35,090 bases of DNA from Sorangium cellulosum (GCA_020720045.1 DYPH01000002.1:1-35090); one strand, 5' to 3'; shown: positions 7,198 to 16,683, counted from the first letter of the stretch. A program made the numbers and translations. The notes: generated by a model from the sequence alone, not told the origin.

Positions 7198-8112
7198 ATG
7201 TACACACCGACCGCAGCGGGCGCCGTCGCGCCGAAGAAGATCACGGTCCCCGAGCTCCGCAACCGCAAAGCCGCCCAAGGGCAGGCGCGGATCGCGATGA
7301 TCACCGCCTACGATTTCACGATGGCGCGCCTCGTGGAAGAGGGGGGGGCCGAAATGGTCCTCGTCGGCGACTCGCTCGGAATGGTCGTTCAAGGGCAGGC
7401 GAATACGCTCCCCGTCACGATGGACGACATGGTCTACCACTGCCGCGCCGTCGCCCGCGGACTTGCGCGCGCCCACCTCGTCGGCGATTTGCCGTTTCTT
7501 TCCTACCAAGCCTCCCCAGAAAAGGCCCTCGAGAGCGCCGGCCGTCTGATGAAGGAGGGGTTCTGCGAGAGCGTGAAGCTCGAGGGGGGCGCCGAGTACG
7601 CTCCCCACGTAAAGCTTCTTGTTCGTGCAGGAATTCCGGTTGTCGGCCACATCGGCCTCACCCCGCAAAGCGTTCACGCGCTTGGCGGTTTCAAAATGCA
7701 GGGGCGCGGCGACGAAGCAGGTAAGCGCCTCCTCGCCGATGCCCTCGCCCTCGAAGCGGCCGGTGCATTCTGCATCGTTCTCGAGGCGGTCCCGCCGGAT
7801 GTCGCCGCCGCCATCACGGAGGCGCTCACGATTCCGACGGTCGGCATCGGAGCCGGCGTCCATTGCGACGGGCAGGTGCTTGTCTGCACCGACCTCCTCG
7901 GAATGGGGCGCGGGCATTCGCCGAAATTTGTCAAATATTTCGCGAATGTCGCCGACGTTGCCGTCGCCGCATTCCAGAGCTACGTCGACGAAGTTCGCTC
8001 TGGCGCATTCCCCGCCGCCGAGCACGCCTTCAAGGCGAACCGTCCAGCCGCACCGACGAGCGAGGTGCAGGGCGTCTCGGCGCCCGATTCCTCGAAGCGC
8101 TACGTCGCCTGA
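7198..8112 (+). CDS. panB: 3-methyl-2-oxobutanoate hydroxymethyltransferase
   Basis: Catalyses hydroxymethyl transfer from 5,10-methylenetetrahydrofolate to alpha-ketoisovalerate, giving ketopantoate, the first step of pantothenate (CoA) synthesis, in the cytoplasm. 304 aa from ATG 7198, which has GGAGG 5 nt upstream; the frame is open from 7084 but the first 38 codons look non-coding. Family features: ITAYDFTMARLVEEGG, then GDSLGMVVQG with the metal-binding Asp, the KLEGG segment, GIPVVGHIGLTPQSV, and the late GIGAGVHCDGQVLV with LLGM. The last 30 residues are a Pro/Ala/Ser tail. It is followed by glk after 47 bp. Confidence 0.97.
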   Translation: MYTPTAAGAVAPKKITVPELRNRKAAQGQARIAMITAYDFTMARLVEEGGAEMVLVGDSLGMVVQGQANTLPVTMDDMVYHCRAVARGLARAHLVGDLPFLSYQASPEKALESAGRLMKEGFCESVKLEGGAEYAPHVKLLVRAGIPVVGHIGLTPQSVHALGGFKMQGRGDEAGKRLLADALALEAAGAFCIVLEAVPPDVAAAITEALTIPTVGIGAGVHCDGQVLVCTDLLGMGRGHSPKFVKYFANVADVAVAAFQSYVDEVRSGAFPAAEHAFKANRPAAPTSEVQGVSAPDSSKRYVA

Positions 8113-8159
8113 TCGCGAATCGGCTCCGCGGCCGGCCTCAGGCGTAGTAGAGGAGCGAC

Positions 8160-9140
8160 GTGCTTCTCGCGGCCGATGTGGGTGGAACGAACACGCGCTT
8201 TGCGCTCTTTTCCGAAGACGGCACGCTCCGGCGTCGGTCCCAGGTTGCCAATGACGAGGTCGCGTCTTTTGATGCGGCCTTGTCTTCGTTTTTGGCCCAA
8301 GAAGCGGAGGACGCAAGGATGCTTCGGGCGGCGGCAATCGGAGTCGCGGCGCCGATTGCCGGCCGGGTTGCGACGCTCACCAATCGCGCCTGGACCGTCG
8401 ACGCCAACGCGATTGCGCAACGGCTCGGCGCACCAGTTGTTCTCGCGAATGACCTGGAAATTCTTGCGGAAGGCGTCTTCGCGCCGCCCGCGTTTCAAGC
8501 AAGCGCACTGCCGCTCGTGCTTCGAGATCGTCCGCGAACCGGCACGCGCGGCGTGGTCGTCGCAACCGGAACGGGCCTCGGCGCGACCTTCGCCGCGAAT
8601 CATGCGGGCCACCCTCCGGTCCTTTTCCCGTCAGAAGCCGGCCACGTCCTCGCGCCGGCCTTCGACGACCAGGCGGCGCACTTTCATAAGTTCCTCGCGA
8701 AGCGCCTCGATTTTCCTCTGATTACCGTTGAGCATGTCGCCCGCGGACGCGCCCTCTCCGATGGGTACGCGTTCTTTGCAAAACGCGAAGTCCCGACGGA
8801 ACCTGCGGAGGATCCGAATCGCGCCGTCGTCCGCCGGGCCCTCGACGACGGCGACGAAGCGGCCCTCGCCGCGGTGCTCCTCTACGTCGATACCGTCGCT
8901 GTCGCGTTACGCGATCTCGCTGTCCTCGGAATCGCGCGCTCCGGTGTCTATATTGGCGGATCTATTGTAACTTCGCTCGCGCCGCTCCTCGAGGCCGCCC
9001 TCGAAGCGCGCTTCGACGAGCCCCATCCCATGGCGCCGCTCCTCGGCGAAGTTCCCGTGTTCCTCATTTCCGACGGTGATGCCGCCCTTCGTGGAGCCGG
9101 GTCAATGGCCTCCCGTCTCACGTTCCAAAACTCGAACTGA
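8160..9140 (+). CDS. glk: Glucokinase
   Basis: Phosphorylates glucose with ATP to glucose-6-phosphate in the cytoplasm. 326 aa, matching the E. coli-type Glk length. The phosphate-binding loop ADVGGTNTRFAL is at residues 5-16, VLANDLEILAEG carries the catalytic Asp, and ATGTGLGATF and SEAGHVLAPA match the sugar/ATP-binding segments of the Glk family; GVYIGGSIV is near the C-terminus. The start is a GTG at 8160 with a GAGGAG ribosome-binding site just upstream. It lies between panB and tkt on the same strand, 71 bp before tkt, so glucose entry and the pentose phosphate pathway may be co-expressed. Confidence 0.93.
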   Translation: MLLAADVGGTNTRFALFSEDGTLRRRSQVANDEVASFDAALSSFLAQEAEDARMLRAAAIGVAAPIAGRVATLTNRAWTVDANAIAQRLGAPVVLANDLEILAEGVFAPPAFQASALPLVLRDRPRTGTRGVVVATGTGLGATFAANHAGHPPVLFPSEAGHVLAPAFDDQAAHFHKFLAKRLDFPLITVEHVARGRALSDGYAFFAKREVPTEPAEDPNRAVVRRALDDGDEAALAAVLLYVDTVAVALRDLAVLGIARSGVYIGGSIVTSLAPLLEAALEARFDEPHPMAPLLGEVPVFLISDGDAALRGAGSMASRLTFQNSN

Positions 9141-9211
9141 ACCGCCCGACCATTCTCTGACGCAAAGCGGGTCTTCGCCCGCCCTGTCCGACGCCACCCC
9201 CGAGAGAGCTC

Positions 9212-11239
9212 ATGACCCGTACGTTCGATCAAACCGCGTTTGAAGCTGCCGTCACCACGATCAAGACACTGTCGATGGACGGCGTTGAGAAAGCGAACAG
9301 TGGCCACCCCGGGACGCCGATGGGGCTCGCCGATATTGCGTTTGAGTTGTGGGCGAATCACCTTCGTCACGACCCGAAAGATCCGACGTGGATCGGTCGC
9401 GATCGCTTTGTCCTCTCGTGCGGACACGCGTCGATGCTCATCTACTCGCTGCTTCATATGTTCGACTACGGTCTGAGCATTGACGATCTCAAGAACTTCC
9501 GCCAGTGGGGGTCGAAGACGCCGGGGCACCCGGAGGTCTTCCACACGGCAGGTGTTGAAATTACTACCGGTCCGCTCGGATCTGGCGTCTCCAGCGCCGT
9601 CGGTTTCGCCCTCGCCGAGAAGATGAAGGAGGCGCGCTTCGGAGCTCCCTTCGCCCACAATCATGTCTATGTCATTTGCTCCGACGGCGATGTCCAAGAG
9701 GGGATTTCGGCGGAGGCGGCAAGCCTCGCCGGCCACTGGGGGCTCGACAACCTGACGGTCATTTGGGACGACAATCGCATCACCATCGAGGGGACGACCG
9801 ACCTCGCGACGAGCGAAGATGTCGGCGCGCGCTACGAAGCGCAGGGGTGGTCCGTTGTACGCATTGATGGGCACAATCGCGGCGAGATCGCGAAGGCGCT
9901 CGACAAGGCGAATCGTACGAAAGGTCGTCCGACGTTCGTCGTCGCGCGGACCCATATCGCAAACGGTGCGCCGCACGCCCACGACACGTCAGAAGCGCAC
10001 GGCGCCCCTCTTGGGAAGGCGGAAATCGCCGCGACGAAGACGGCCCTTGGCGTCGACCCGGCTCTCGATTTCTACGTCCCGGAAGTCGTGCGGACCGCCG
10101 TCGCCGCTCGCGTTGCGGAACTCCACAGCGAGCGCCAGGCCTGGGACGCGAACTACGCCGTTTGGCGCGCAGGCGACAACGCGAAGGCGGCTGCCCTCGA
10201 TTCGTTGCTTGGAAAAGTCGTTCCGGACGACCTGCTCTCCCAATTGATTGAGGCGATCCCGGCGAAAGAGGACGCAACGCGCAACCTCTCGAACGCCATT
10301 GAGCAAAAGGTTGCGGCACTGCTGCCGAGCTTGATCGGTGGGTCTGCCGACCTCGGCCCGTCGACGAAGACGCTCATCAAGAACGGCGGGGCGATCGGCG
10401 CGGGGAGCTACGAGGGGCGGAACCTCTTTTTTGGCATCCGCGAGCACGGGATGGGCGCCATCGTGAACGGCCTCGCCCTCGCGGGCGGCTTCATCCCCTT
10501 CGGTTCGACGTTCTTGGTGTTCTCCGACTACATGCGCGGATCGATTCGTCTTTCCGCAGTCATGGGCCTTCAGACGCTCTGGATTTATACCCACGATTCC
10601 GTTTGGCTGGGCGAAGACGGCCCGACCCACCAGCCGATCGAGCATCTGTGGGCGCTCCGGTTGATTCCGAACCTCCACGTCGTTCGCCCCGCCGACGCCC
10701 TGGAGACGGCAGCCGCTTGGACAATGGCCATTCAGCGGAAGCATGGTCCGACCGCATTCGCCCTTTCCCGCCAGAAAGTTCCGAATCTCGTTCGCCCGTC
10801 CGGGTTCGTCCCGACCGATATGCTCAAAGGCGCTTATGTCGTCTACGAGCCGAGTTCCGAAGAGCGCATGACGCTCCCAAGCTTCCCCGCACATCCAGAC
10901 GTCATCCTCGTTGCGACCGGCAGCGAAGTCGGGGTGGCCGTGGAAGTGGCAAAGACGCTCGCGGCAGAAGGCAAGCAAGTGCGAGTGGTTTCGGCGCTTT
11001 GCCTGGAGGTTTTCGAGGAGCAAGACGCCGACTACAAGGAGAGTATCCTCCCGCATGGTGTCAAACTTGCTGCCTTTGAAGCGGGGCGGACGGCCCCCTG
11101 GCGAGCCATTGTCGGACGCGACGGTCTTGTCATTGGCGTCGACCACTTTGGCGCGAGCGCCCCCGACAAGGTTCTCGCCGAAAAGTTTGGGCTCACCGCG
11201 CCGCAGGTCGCTGACAAATTGCGTGCCTACATCGGCTGA
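9212..11239 (+). CDS. tkt: Transketolase
   Basis: Thiamine-diphosphate enzyme that transfers two-carbon ketol units in the pentose phosphate pathway. 675 aa, full family length. Visible features: NSGHPGTPMGLADI with the substrate-binding His, the cofactor motif beginning SDGDVQEGISAEAA near residue 156 and ending in IWDDN, the pyrimidine-domain GIREHGMGAIVNGLA with the catalytic Glu, THDSVWLGEDGPTHQP, and the C-terminal GVDHFGASAP. Start ATG 9212 has a GAGAGAG ribosome-binding site. A strong hairpin terminator follows 19 bp after the stop. No anomalies. Confidence 0.98.
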   Translation: MTRTFDQTAFEAAVTTIKTLSMDGVEKANSGHPGTPMGLADIAFELWANHLRHDPKDPTWIGRDRFVLSCGHASMLIYSLLHMFDYGLSIDDLKNFRQWGSKTPGHPEVFHTAGVEITTGPLGSGVSSAVGFALAEKMKEARFGAPFAHNHVYVICSDGDVQEGISAEAASLAGHWGLDNLTVIWDDNRITIEGTTDLATSEDVGARYEAQGWSVVRIDGHNRGEIAKALDKANRTKGRPTFVVARTHIANGAPHAHDTSEAHGAPLGKAEIAATKTALGVDPALDFYVPEVVRTAVAARVAELHSERQAWDANYAVWRAGDNAKAAALDSLLGKVVPDDLLSQLIEAIPAKEDATRNLSNAIEQKVAALLPSLIGGSADLGPSTKTLIKNGGAIGAGSYEGRNLFFGIREHGMGAIVNGLALAGGFIPFGSTFLVFSDYMRGSIRLSAVMGLQTLWIYTHDSVWLGEDGPTHQPIEHLWALRLIPNLHVVRPADALETAAAWTMAIQRKHGPTAFALSRQKVPNLVRPSGFVPTDMLKGAYVVYEPSSEERMTLPSFPAHPDVILVATGSEVGVAVEVAKTLAAEGKQVRVVSALCLEVFEEQDADYKESILPHGVKLAAFEAGRTAPWRAIVGRDGLVIGVDHFGASAPDKVLAEKFGLTAPQVADKLRAYIG

Positions 11240-11258
11240 CAGGCATTTCCGAAGCGAG

Positions 11259-11295
11259 AAAGCCCTCCCACATCAGATGGGGGGGCTTTGTGTTT
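11259..11295 (+). terminator. Rho-independent terminator of tkt
   Basis: A 12-bp stem (AAAGCCCTCCCA pairing with TGGGGGGGCTTT, one G-T wobble) with a 7-nt loop, followed by GTGTTTT. It lies 20 nt after the transketolase stop and between convergent genes, so it may also act for the minus-strand gene at 11325. Confidence 0.85.
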
Positions 11296-11324
11296 TCCGG
11301 GGGACTATCGCTTAGAAACGTCGA

Positions 11325-12002
11325 CTAATAGCCGTGAAGGTTGCCGTCGTAGACCATTCCGCCCCGCTGGATGCGCTGATTGGCGAAATCGGTCGCTCGC
11401 ATCGTAAGCATATAAATTACGCGGATGCTCAATACCGTCTCAACGAGTTTCACAAAAACGACAATCGGGATGCTCGGCGAAATCGTGATCCAGAGTCCAA
11501 TGAACTTCACAACCCAATAAACCCGAACCAACGTCCACTTTGTCTCGAAGGAGAGCCCGTCACGCTCTTCCTGAGGAATCGTCGAACAGTTCCACAGGTC
11601 GTCGATATCCTTGAAGCAAAGGTAAATGCTCGCGAGCGGGATTACGTGGTGCCAAAAGAGGGGATGCCTCGGCTTCGCATAGGTGCTTTCGCGGAGCGGG
11701 TAGATGAGTTCGGCAGTTGCGTAGAGCCAAAGCACCCAACCAAGCTTCCCGAGGAGTCCGAATAGCTGCGCGATGCCGAGAGCTCCTCGCCCCGATTCTT
11801 CGTCCCCGCCCAGTGCGAACAGGAGGAACAGGCTCTCAAACGCTCCGAGCGCCAAACATGCCCACGCGATTCCCGTCATGAGGGTGCGTCGCAAACGGAT
11901 GCCCGTGATCGCGTTGGTTAGCGGATCGGGATGGGCCGGCGGCGATGGCAGGTACGGGACGGCGGTCGGCGGGGCATAGGGATTGTATTCATCATCAGAC
12001 AT
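11325..12002 (-). CDS. Multi-pass membrane protein, DUF4328-like
   Basis: 225-aa predicted inner-membrane protein. The cytoplasmic N-terminus has the NPYAPPT motif and a Pro-rich stretch. Then come about four to five hydrophobic segments: MTGIAWACLALGAFESLFLL, LFGLLGKLGWVLWLYATAE, a third around FWHHVIPLASIYLC, and WVVKFIGLWITISPSIPIVVFV. The third segment with IPLASIYLCFKDIDDLWNCS resembles the P..n..rP...L..lw..S signature of DUF4328 proteins, whose role is unknown. Its stop faces the tkt terminator. The family assignment is tentative; the membrane topology is clear. Confidence 0.75.
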   Translation of the reverse strand: MSDDEYNPYAPPTAVPYLPSPPAHPDPLTNAITGIRLRRTLMTGIAWACLALGAFESLFLLFALGGDEESGRGALGIAQLFGLLGKLGWVLWLYATAELIYPLRESTYAKPRHPLFWHHVIPLASIYLCFKDIDDLWNCSTIPQEERDGLSFETKWTLVRVYWVVKFIGLWITISPSIPIVVFVKLVETVLSIRVIYMLTMRATDFANQRIQRGGMVYDGNLHGY

Positions 12003-12127
12003 TCAGCAAGATTAACCGGTTAGGCTGCTTGCGTCTATGCGATGGCTCCAGCGACCACCTTTGATGCCATTTGATTCCATCACTGCCGACCTTTCGGGTA
12101 GCACGCGATGCCAACAGGAGTTACGCC

Positions 12128-13581
12128 GTGAAGAATCATCTCGCTACGTTCGCCAAAGGTCTTTCCGCCATCTTCGCCATTTCGCAACTTGCCGGCTGCG
12201 GGATCATCAAGGTCAATATGCCCGGCGGAAGTGGCGGCGGAAGCAGCGGGGGGGCGGTGGAAATCCCCTTTCGGCGCTCACCGGGAACTACGATCAGGGC
12301 GCCTTGGAGAAAGCAACGATCGCGACGTTCAATGCATGGACCTTCGAGAGCTGCGAGGAGTCCTACAAATGCGTCGGCGCCTTTAAGAAGAAGATCGGCG
12401 TGACCGAGTACCGGGACGCGGGGACCTACGTCTACGAGTACAACCCGCGACGAACGCTCAAGAATCCGGACCCCGCGTGGCTTACCGAGTGGGACAAGAT
12501 TTCCGAAGATGAACATCTGAACACCGCCGACGAAACCTACCAGGCACTTCTAGTTGCCGCCGGTCGTCGCACGTGGCAGGCGCGCTGTTACGCGGACTTT
12601 GCGGCCCTCGATAGCGAGTGGCGCGCGAACGACGCCAAGTGGAACAAGGATATCGATTCCGCGGTAAAAATTTCTGAGCCGTACGAGCACATTACCGCCG
12701 TACGCGCCCTCATGACGACGGCGATCGAGGAGGCCCACAAGGCACAATCGCTCATTGATCACATGAGGACGGACGTCGGGTACGCGAATACCCTCAACGG
12801 GGCGCTCAAGGGTGCCTACGACTCGACCGGCCGCGACTACCTCTACGCGATCCAGGCGCCGCCGCGCCTTGGGCGCGTTCGTCCCCGCCTAAGCGCCGAA
12901 ATCGAGCGTGATCTCTATTGCTTCCGTGCGATGAGCAGCGGCACCCCAAAGACGCCGGCGCTCCCGTCCTTCGCCGGGGGCGATTCCTACACGGAGCGCG
13001 GCGCCAAATTCGTCCGCCCTATTTTTACGCAGGATCAACGCGAGAAGCTTGCGAAGCTTGCCGACGAGCAGGCAATCGCAGCCGAGAAGGCGTTCGTTCC
13101 TGGGAAGTTCAACGACGCGTGGGCGAACGCGGTGTTCGACGGAAAGGCGGAGATCTCCGGGCATCCCAAGCTCGCCCACATGCCAAACTATGGCGAAATC
13201 AAGAAGATTTCGACGGAGAATGGCAAACAAGTTCTTGAGATCGCCGAGCACTCGGAAGGGGCCTATTCCTACGATTGCGTCGAGACGAACAAGTTCGACC
13301 ATTGGGACGGAAACGGCCGCGCCGTATATCGTTCGATCTGCAAACAGGGGAAGGAAGTAAGCGATCTCGCGGTCAAAATCGTCGTCGGAGCCGACCTGCC
13401 GGCGGGCGTTACGCTCGCCGTGGGCGATCGGATTGAGGGATTTGCGACGGTCCAAGCCCACGTCGCGAAGACGCTCGTCGATACGAAGCCCTACGTTAAA
13501 AAGTCGGAGTCCTGGGCCTTTGAGCTTCAACACCTTTCGAGCATTTCCCGCAAAGGAAAGACGGTCTCGAAGTGGTGGTGA
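12128..13581 (+). pseudogene. Large lipoprotein, reading frame interrupted in a G7 run
   Basis: The product starts at GTG 12128 (AGGAG 8 nt upstream) with a clear lipoprotein signal: VKNHLATFAKGLSAIFAIS, lipobox LAGC, then a Gly/Ser linker. At the G7 run 12248-12254 the frame breaks. One additional G would join the linker smoothly to GNPLSALTGNYDQGALEK and give a 484-aa protein. The downstream 430 residues are helical and charged, contain paired Cys (SCEESYKCVG), and end in a beta-rich region (KIVVGADLPAGVTLAVGD...). I recognise no family. Alternatives are an assembly error (most likely in my view), phase variation in the G run, a genuine mutation, or a shorter product from an internal start. 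The downstream frame is otherwise intact and keeps its coding character. Confidence 0.75.
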
Positions 13582-13643
13582 AAGCGTGAGACGGGGGCGC
13601 CGTTTTCTTTCGCGGCGCTTCCGACTCGGCTAACGAAGGGGCA

Positions 13644-13937
13644 ATGTACGCCATTGCCATTCTCCGCTACCGGAAGCCCCTCGAGGAAATCTTGCCGCTC
13701 GTAGACGAGCACCGCGCCTACCTTCGTGAGTTGCAAGCGCGCGGACTTCTTCTAGCTTCCGGGCCTTGCGTGCCGCGAAACGGAGGCGCGTTACTCCTCC
13801 GGGTCCCCGACGAGGCGGTTGCCGCGACCCTCGACGCCATTCGTGACGGTGATCCGTTCACGCGGGCAGGGGCCGCACAATACGAGTTGCTCCCGTGGGC
13901 GCCGGCGATCGGCCTCGAGGCGCTCGACGCTCTCTGA
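13644..13937 (+). CDS. YciI family protein
   Basis: 97-aa cytoplasmic protein of the YciI family (ferredoxin-like fold, small dehalogenase-like domain of mostly unknown function). The family pattern is visible: an N-terminal beta strand (YAIAILRYR), DEHRAYLRELQARG at residues 22-35 with the conserved Asp-His pair, LASGPCVPRNGG, and DPFTRAGAAQYELLPW. Start ATG 13644 follows AAGGGG. It lies 62 bp after the large lipoprotein gene. Substrate unknown. Confidence 0.9.
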   Translation: MYAIAILRYRKPLEEILPLVDEHRAYLRELQARGLLLASGPCVPRNGGALLLRVPDEAVAATLDAIRDGDPFTRAGAAQYELLPWAPAIGLEALDAL

Positions 13938-14061
13938 AAAGAAAATGCGCGTCGGGGTGTTACTCGTCGCCAGAGCCGGTGTCTCTCCACTGAACCGACC
14001 GCCTCGCAGCCCCGCGCAGTTCCGCGCAGGGCGCGTTGGTCCGGAATCTTGGAGAATTCGT

Positions 14062-14481
14062 ATGTGGATCTTGAGCACCCTCATCGGTATCGCGGGCGGA
14101 CTCTTGGCGATGTCCTCACTCATCGCAAAGCGCGCTCCGAACGCGAAAGAACAAATGGCGAAGCTCGCCGCCTACCAGGGGTGGATCGGCCTTGTAATGT
14201 TTGGTTGGGGGGTCTGGGAACTTCTCAGTTCCGTACTGTCGATCGGCGCGCTTTCAAGCGCTCCGCTCGCATGGATCTTTGGACTTCTCTCCGGCGTCGC
14301 CGACTTCAGCGTCGGCCTGTTGCTCGGTTTCGGACTCATCTCAACTTATGCGTTCCGAGGAAACGCCGTAGCCATCGAGCGCGGAAATCAACTGCGCGAA
14401 AAGCTTGTTGTTTTTCAGGTTCCGCTTGGCGGTCTTGCCGTGGTCGTCTCGGTGCTCTACGGCATCTTTCACGTCATTTGA
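14062..14481 (+). CDS. Small multi-pass membrane protein
   Basis: 139-aa predicted inner-membrane protein with four hydrophobic segments: LSTLIGIAGGLLAMSSLIA, GWIGLVMFGWGVWELLSSVL, LAWIFGLLSGVADFSVGLLLGFGLI, and VPLGGLAVVVSVLYGIFHVI. Short charged loops (KRAPNAKEQMAK and AIERGNQLREK) lie between them. The ATG at 14062 has GGAG 8 nt upstream; the longer open frame to 13819 overlaps the YciI gene and is not supported. The stop overlaps the last 8 bp of the convergent sigma-factor gene. I do not recognise a family. Confidence 0.8.
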   Translation: MWILSTLIGIAGGLLAMSSLIAKRAPNAKEQMAKLAAYQGWIGLVMFGWGVWELLSSVLSIGALSSAPLAWIFGLLSGVADFSVGLLLGFGLISTYAFRGNAVAIERGNQLREKLVVFQVPLGGLAVVVSVLYGIFHVI

Positions 14482-15397
14482 GCGCATCGCTCGAGGGCGA
14501 ACTTGACCCGAGTTCGAGGCGTAAACTGAAGTCGAGCTGGCTCTGAATCATGCGAAGTACGCTGGCCACTTCAGCGTCCTTCGCAGTGAGCTTTTCCGCC
14601 ATGTGTTTGCGCGTAATCTCGGAAATTTCGCCGCGCGCAGCTTCGATCCAGCGGAAGACGGTAAGGCGATGCACCTGGTACAACAGTCCCATTTGTTCCA
14701 TCGTCATGCCGTCGATGTAGTGCTGGCGAAATAGCGTGCGCTGCCGTGGTGTGAGCTCGCCGAGCGCACTCCGAAATGCTTCCCGAAAGACGGCCCGGTA
14801 GGCGGTCTTCAGCATGGCTACTTCGGGATCGAAGGTCGTTTGTTCGCCAAGTGCTTCGTCTTCGTCGAGAACTTCTCGGCGCACGCTGCGCTTCCCGTTG
14901 AGCCATGCCCGGGTTGCCGCGACCCGGACCCACTTGCGGAGGTCGCCGCGCCCCGCGTAGGCGAGAAGGCGCGGCGGGGCGTCATTCGTGCCAAGAAAGA
15001 GTACCATCCGAACGCGTTGAATCGCGTCCTCGGCATCGGCGTCCCCCTTCGCGAGGTGGGCGAGGGCAGGGCGAAGGACCTGCGCATCGAGGGTCTCCAT
15101 CGCCGCGCGGTCTCGGTGGGCCGCGCGGAAGGCGAGCCACAGATCTCCAAGGCGAAGCGGCGCTGCGGAAGCGACCGCCGTCGAAGCGGCAGAAGCAGGG
15201 TTGCCGGGATTTTCATGCGTAATACCAAGTACATGAAGCGCAAACGCTTCGACTTGATCGGCGGTCGCACTCGCCCCGCCGAGCGCTTCGCGGACCGTCG
15301 CCAGCACGCTCTCGTGGGGCGCACCGGGCCAGAGCGGCGCGAGGAGAGGCGCCAGCAGCGCGGCGGCGTCGAAATTCGGGGGAGTCGTTGCGCCCAT
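14474..15397 (-). CDS. Sigma-70 family RNA polymerase sigma factor, myxobacterial type (TIGR03001-like)
   Basis: 307 aa. The first 110 residues form an Ala/Leu-rich extension not found in ordinary ECF sigma factors. Region 2 follows with DAIQRVRMVLFLG and GRGDLRKWVRVAATRAWLNGK, then a spacer, and region 4 with LTPRQRTLFRQHYIDGM and the helix-turn-helix MTMEQMGLLYQVHRLTVFRWIE. This layout fits the Myxococcales-specific sigma group. It is divergent from a zinc-finger anti-sigma-like gene with only 71 bp between the starts, so the pair probably forms one signalling unit with a shared promoter region. The target promoters are unknown. Confidence 0.88.
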   Translation of the reverse strand: MGATTPPNFDAAALLAPLLAPLWPGAPHESVLATVREALGGASATADQVEAFALHVLGITHENPGNPASAASTAVASAAPLRLGDLWLAFRAAHRDRAAMETLDAQVLRPALAHLAKGDADAEDAIQRVRMVLFLGTNDAPPRLLAYAGRGDLRKWVRVAATRAWLNGKRSVRREVLDEDEALGEQTTFDPEVAMLKTAYRAVFREAFRSALGELTPRQRTLFRQHYIDGMTMEQMGLLYQVHRLTVFRWIEAARGEISEITRKHMAEKLTAKDAEVASVLRMIQSQLDFSLRLELGSSSPSSDALK

Positions 15398-15468
15398 TGG
15401 TGGCGACCTTACTTCATTTCCGTTGGTTCCCCATCGCTCGCGCTCCGATCAACGCTAATGGGGGGCCT

Positions 15469-16086
15469 GTGAATTGTCCGTCGGAAACGCGAACGCTCGC
15501 GTTCGTCGAAGGGGCGGGGAGCGTCGCGGAGCGGGCCGAACTCACCGCCCACTTAGATGAGTGCGCCGACTGTCGCGAGCTCTTCGCGGCGCTCCTCGGC
15601 CAGTCGCAGCTCTTCTCACACGTCCCCGACGGCGACACCGCCGAACTCGCCGAGCGATTCCCCGAGGACGATTCGCGCATTCCGGCGCCGCGACCAGTCC
15701 CTAGGTCCGCCGGTTTCCCCGCGCGTTGGCTAGCCGTACCTTTCCTACTTCTTGTCCCGATCGCAGGCACGTTCGTCGGGATCGAACTACGCACATTCTT
15801 TGCGAATTGGAGAACGTCCAATGCGCCTGCCGATTCGGTGACGCTCGAGTGCCGTACACCCCTTGGTCGCATTCGCGGAGGCACCTACATCGCCGGCCCG
15901 ACGAGCCCCGCCGTTTCTGGAGACGATGCCTGCGAGGTCACCTTGGAAGGCGCGACGATTCGCGGACGAGGGATTTTTCCAGCGGTGACGGCAGGTGGAA
16001 AATCTCGTATTCACTTGGTAAAGTGCCATGTCGTTGGGACGATTTCGCTCGTCGGCGATGGGCGCGTCGATGTCCTTTCCGAGTAG
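15469..16086 (+). CDS. Anti-sigma factor-like protein with zf-HC2 motif, TM segment and outer domain
   Basis: 205 aa from GTG 15469. Residues 1-45 form a putative zinc-finger anti-sigma domain with the H-x3-C-x2-C pattern (H28, C32, C35 in HLDECADC). A linker with Asp/Glu and Pro leads to one membrane segment (about 86-107, LAVPFLLLVPIAGTFVGIEL). The outer 95 residues are Gly/Thr/Val-rich with short repeated strands (CEVTLEGATIRGRGIF, SRIHLVKCHVVGTISLVGDG), resembling a beta-helix. Inside-out this is the standard plan of a membrane anti-sigma factor, here facing the divergent sigma gene. The start was chosen because it begins directly before the finger; upstream codons look non-coding. What the outer domain senses is unknown. 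Confidence 0.8.
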   Translation: MNCPSETRTLAFVEGAGSVAERAELTAHLDECADCRELFAALLGQSQLFSHVPDGDTAELAERFPEDDSRIPAPRPVPRSAGFPARWLAVPFLLLVPIAGTFVGIELRTFFANWRTSNAPADSVTLECRTPLGRIRGGTYIAGPTSPAVSGDDACEVTLEGATIRGRGIFPAVTAGGKSRIHLVKCHVVGTISLVGDGRVDVLSE

Positions 16087-16133
16087 CGTCGAGCAAGTTG
16101 CCCCAGGCATCTGCCGACGGCTAAGGTCGAGCA

Positions 16134-16660
16134 ATGCTCCTTCCGCTGGTCGCCGTCGCCGCCTCCGTTTCCGCAATTGTTGCCGTCGCGTCGCGGCGAC
16201 CCGATGCTTTCCACTATTCGCGTTCGATCGTCATTTCTGCCCCGCCAGAGCGCGTTTTCGGACGGGTCGCGAACTTCCGCGCGTGGACCGATTGGTCCCC
16301 ATACGAGGAATACGATCGGGCCATGAAGAAGTCGTACTCGGGGGAGGACGGCGCCCTCGGTTCTGGCTACGCGTGGGAAGGGAACGGAAAAGTCGGTGCC
16401 GGGACGATGCGGATCAACACGCTTGACGCTCCATCTCGCGTGGAGATTGCTCTCGCCTTCGATCGCCCTTTCAAGGCGAACAACGTCGCCGAATTCCTGT
16501 TTGAGGCAACGTCGGAGGGACGAAGGTAACGTGGTCGATGCGCGGGAAGAACCCCTTCTTCAGTAAGATGATGGGGCTGTTTGTCGACATGCATAAACTG
16601 GTCGCCGGTGACTTCCAGCGAGGTCTCGCTACCTTGAAGGCGCTCGTCGAGGCTTCCTGA
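16134..16660 (+). pseudogene. SRPBCC family protein, frame broken near the 3' end
   Basis: Starts at ATG 16134 with a membrane anchor (LLPLVAVAASVSAIVAVA), then the SRPBCC fold: HYSRSIVISAPPERVFGRVA, FRAWTDWSPYEEYD, GSGYAWEGNGKVGAGTMRI and FDRPFKANNVAEFLFEAT. The frame stops at 16529, but the next frame continues with the expected end of the domain (VTWSMRGKNPFFSKMM, then MHKLVAGDFQRGLATLKALVE) to a TGA at 16660. One more G in the GGG at 16517-16519 would restore a 175-aa protein. The ligand is unknown. The interruption may be an assembly error, since the rest of the domain is not decayed. Confidence 0.85.
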
Positions 16661-16683
16661 GTGACGGAAAAATGCCAAGCACT

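Noticed and set aside
9989-11146. 385-codon minus-strand open frame inside tkt
   Set aside because: Shadow of transketolase; no independent ribosome-binding site or family match.
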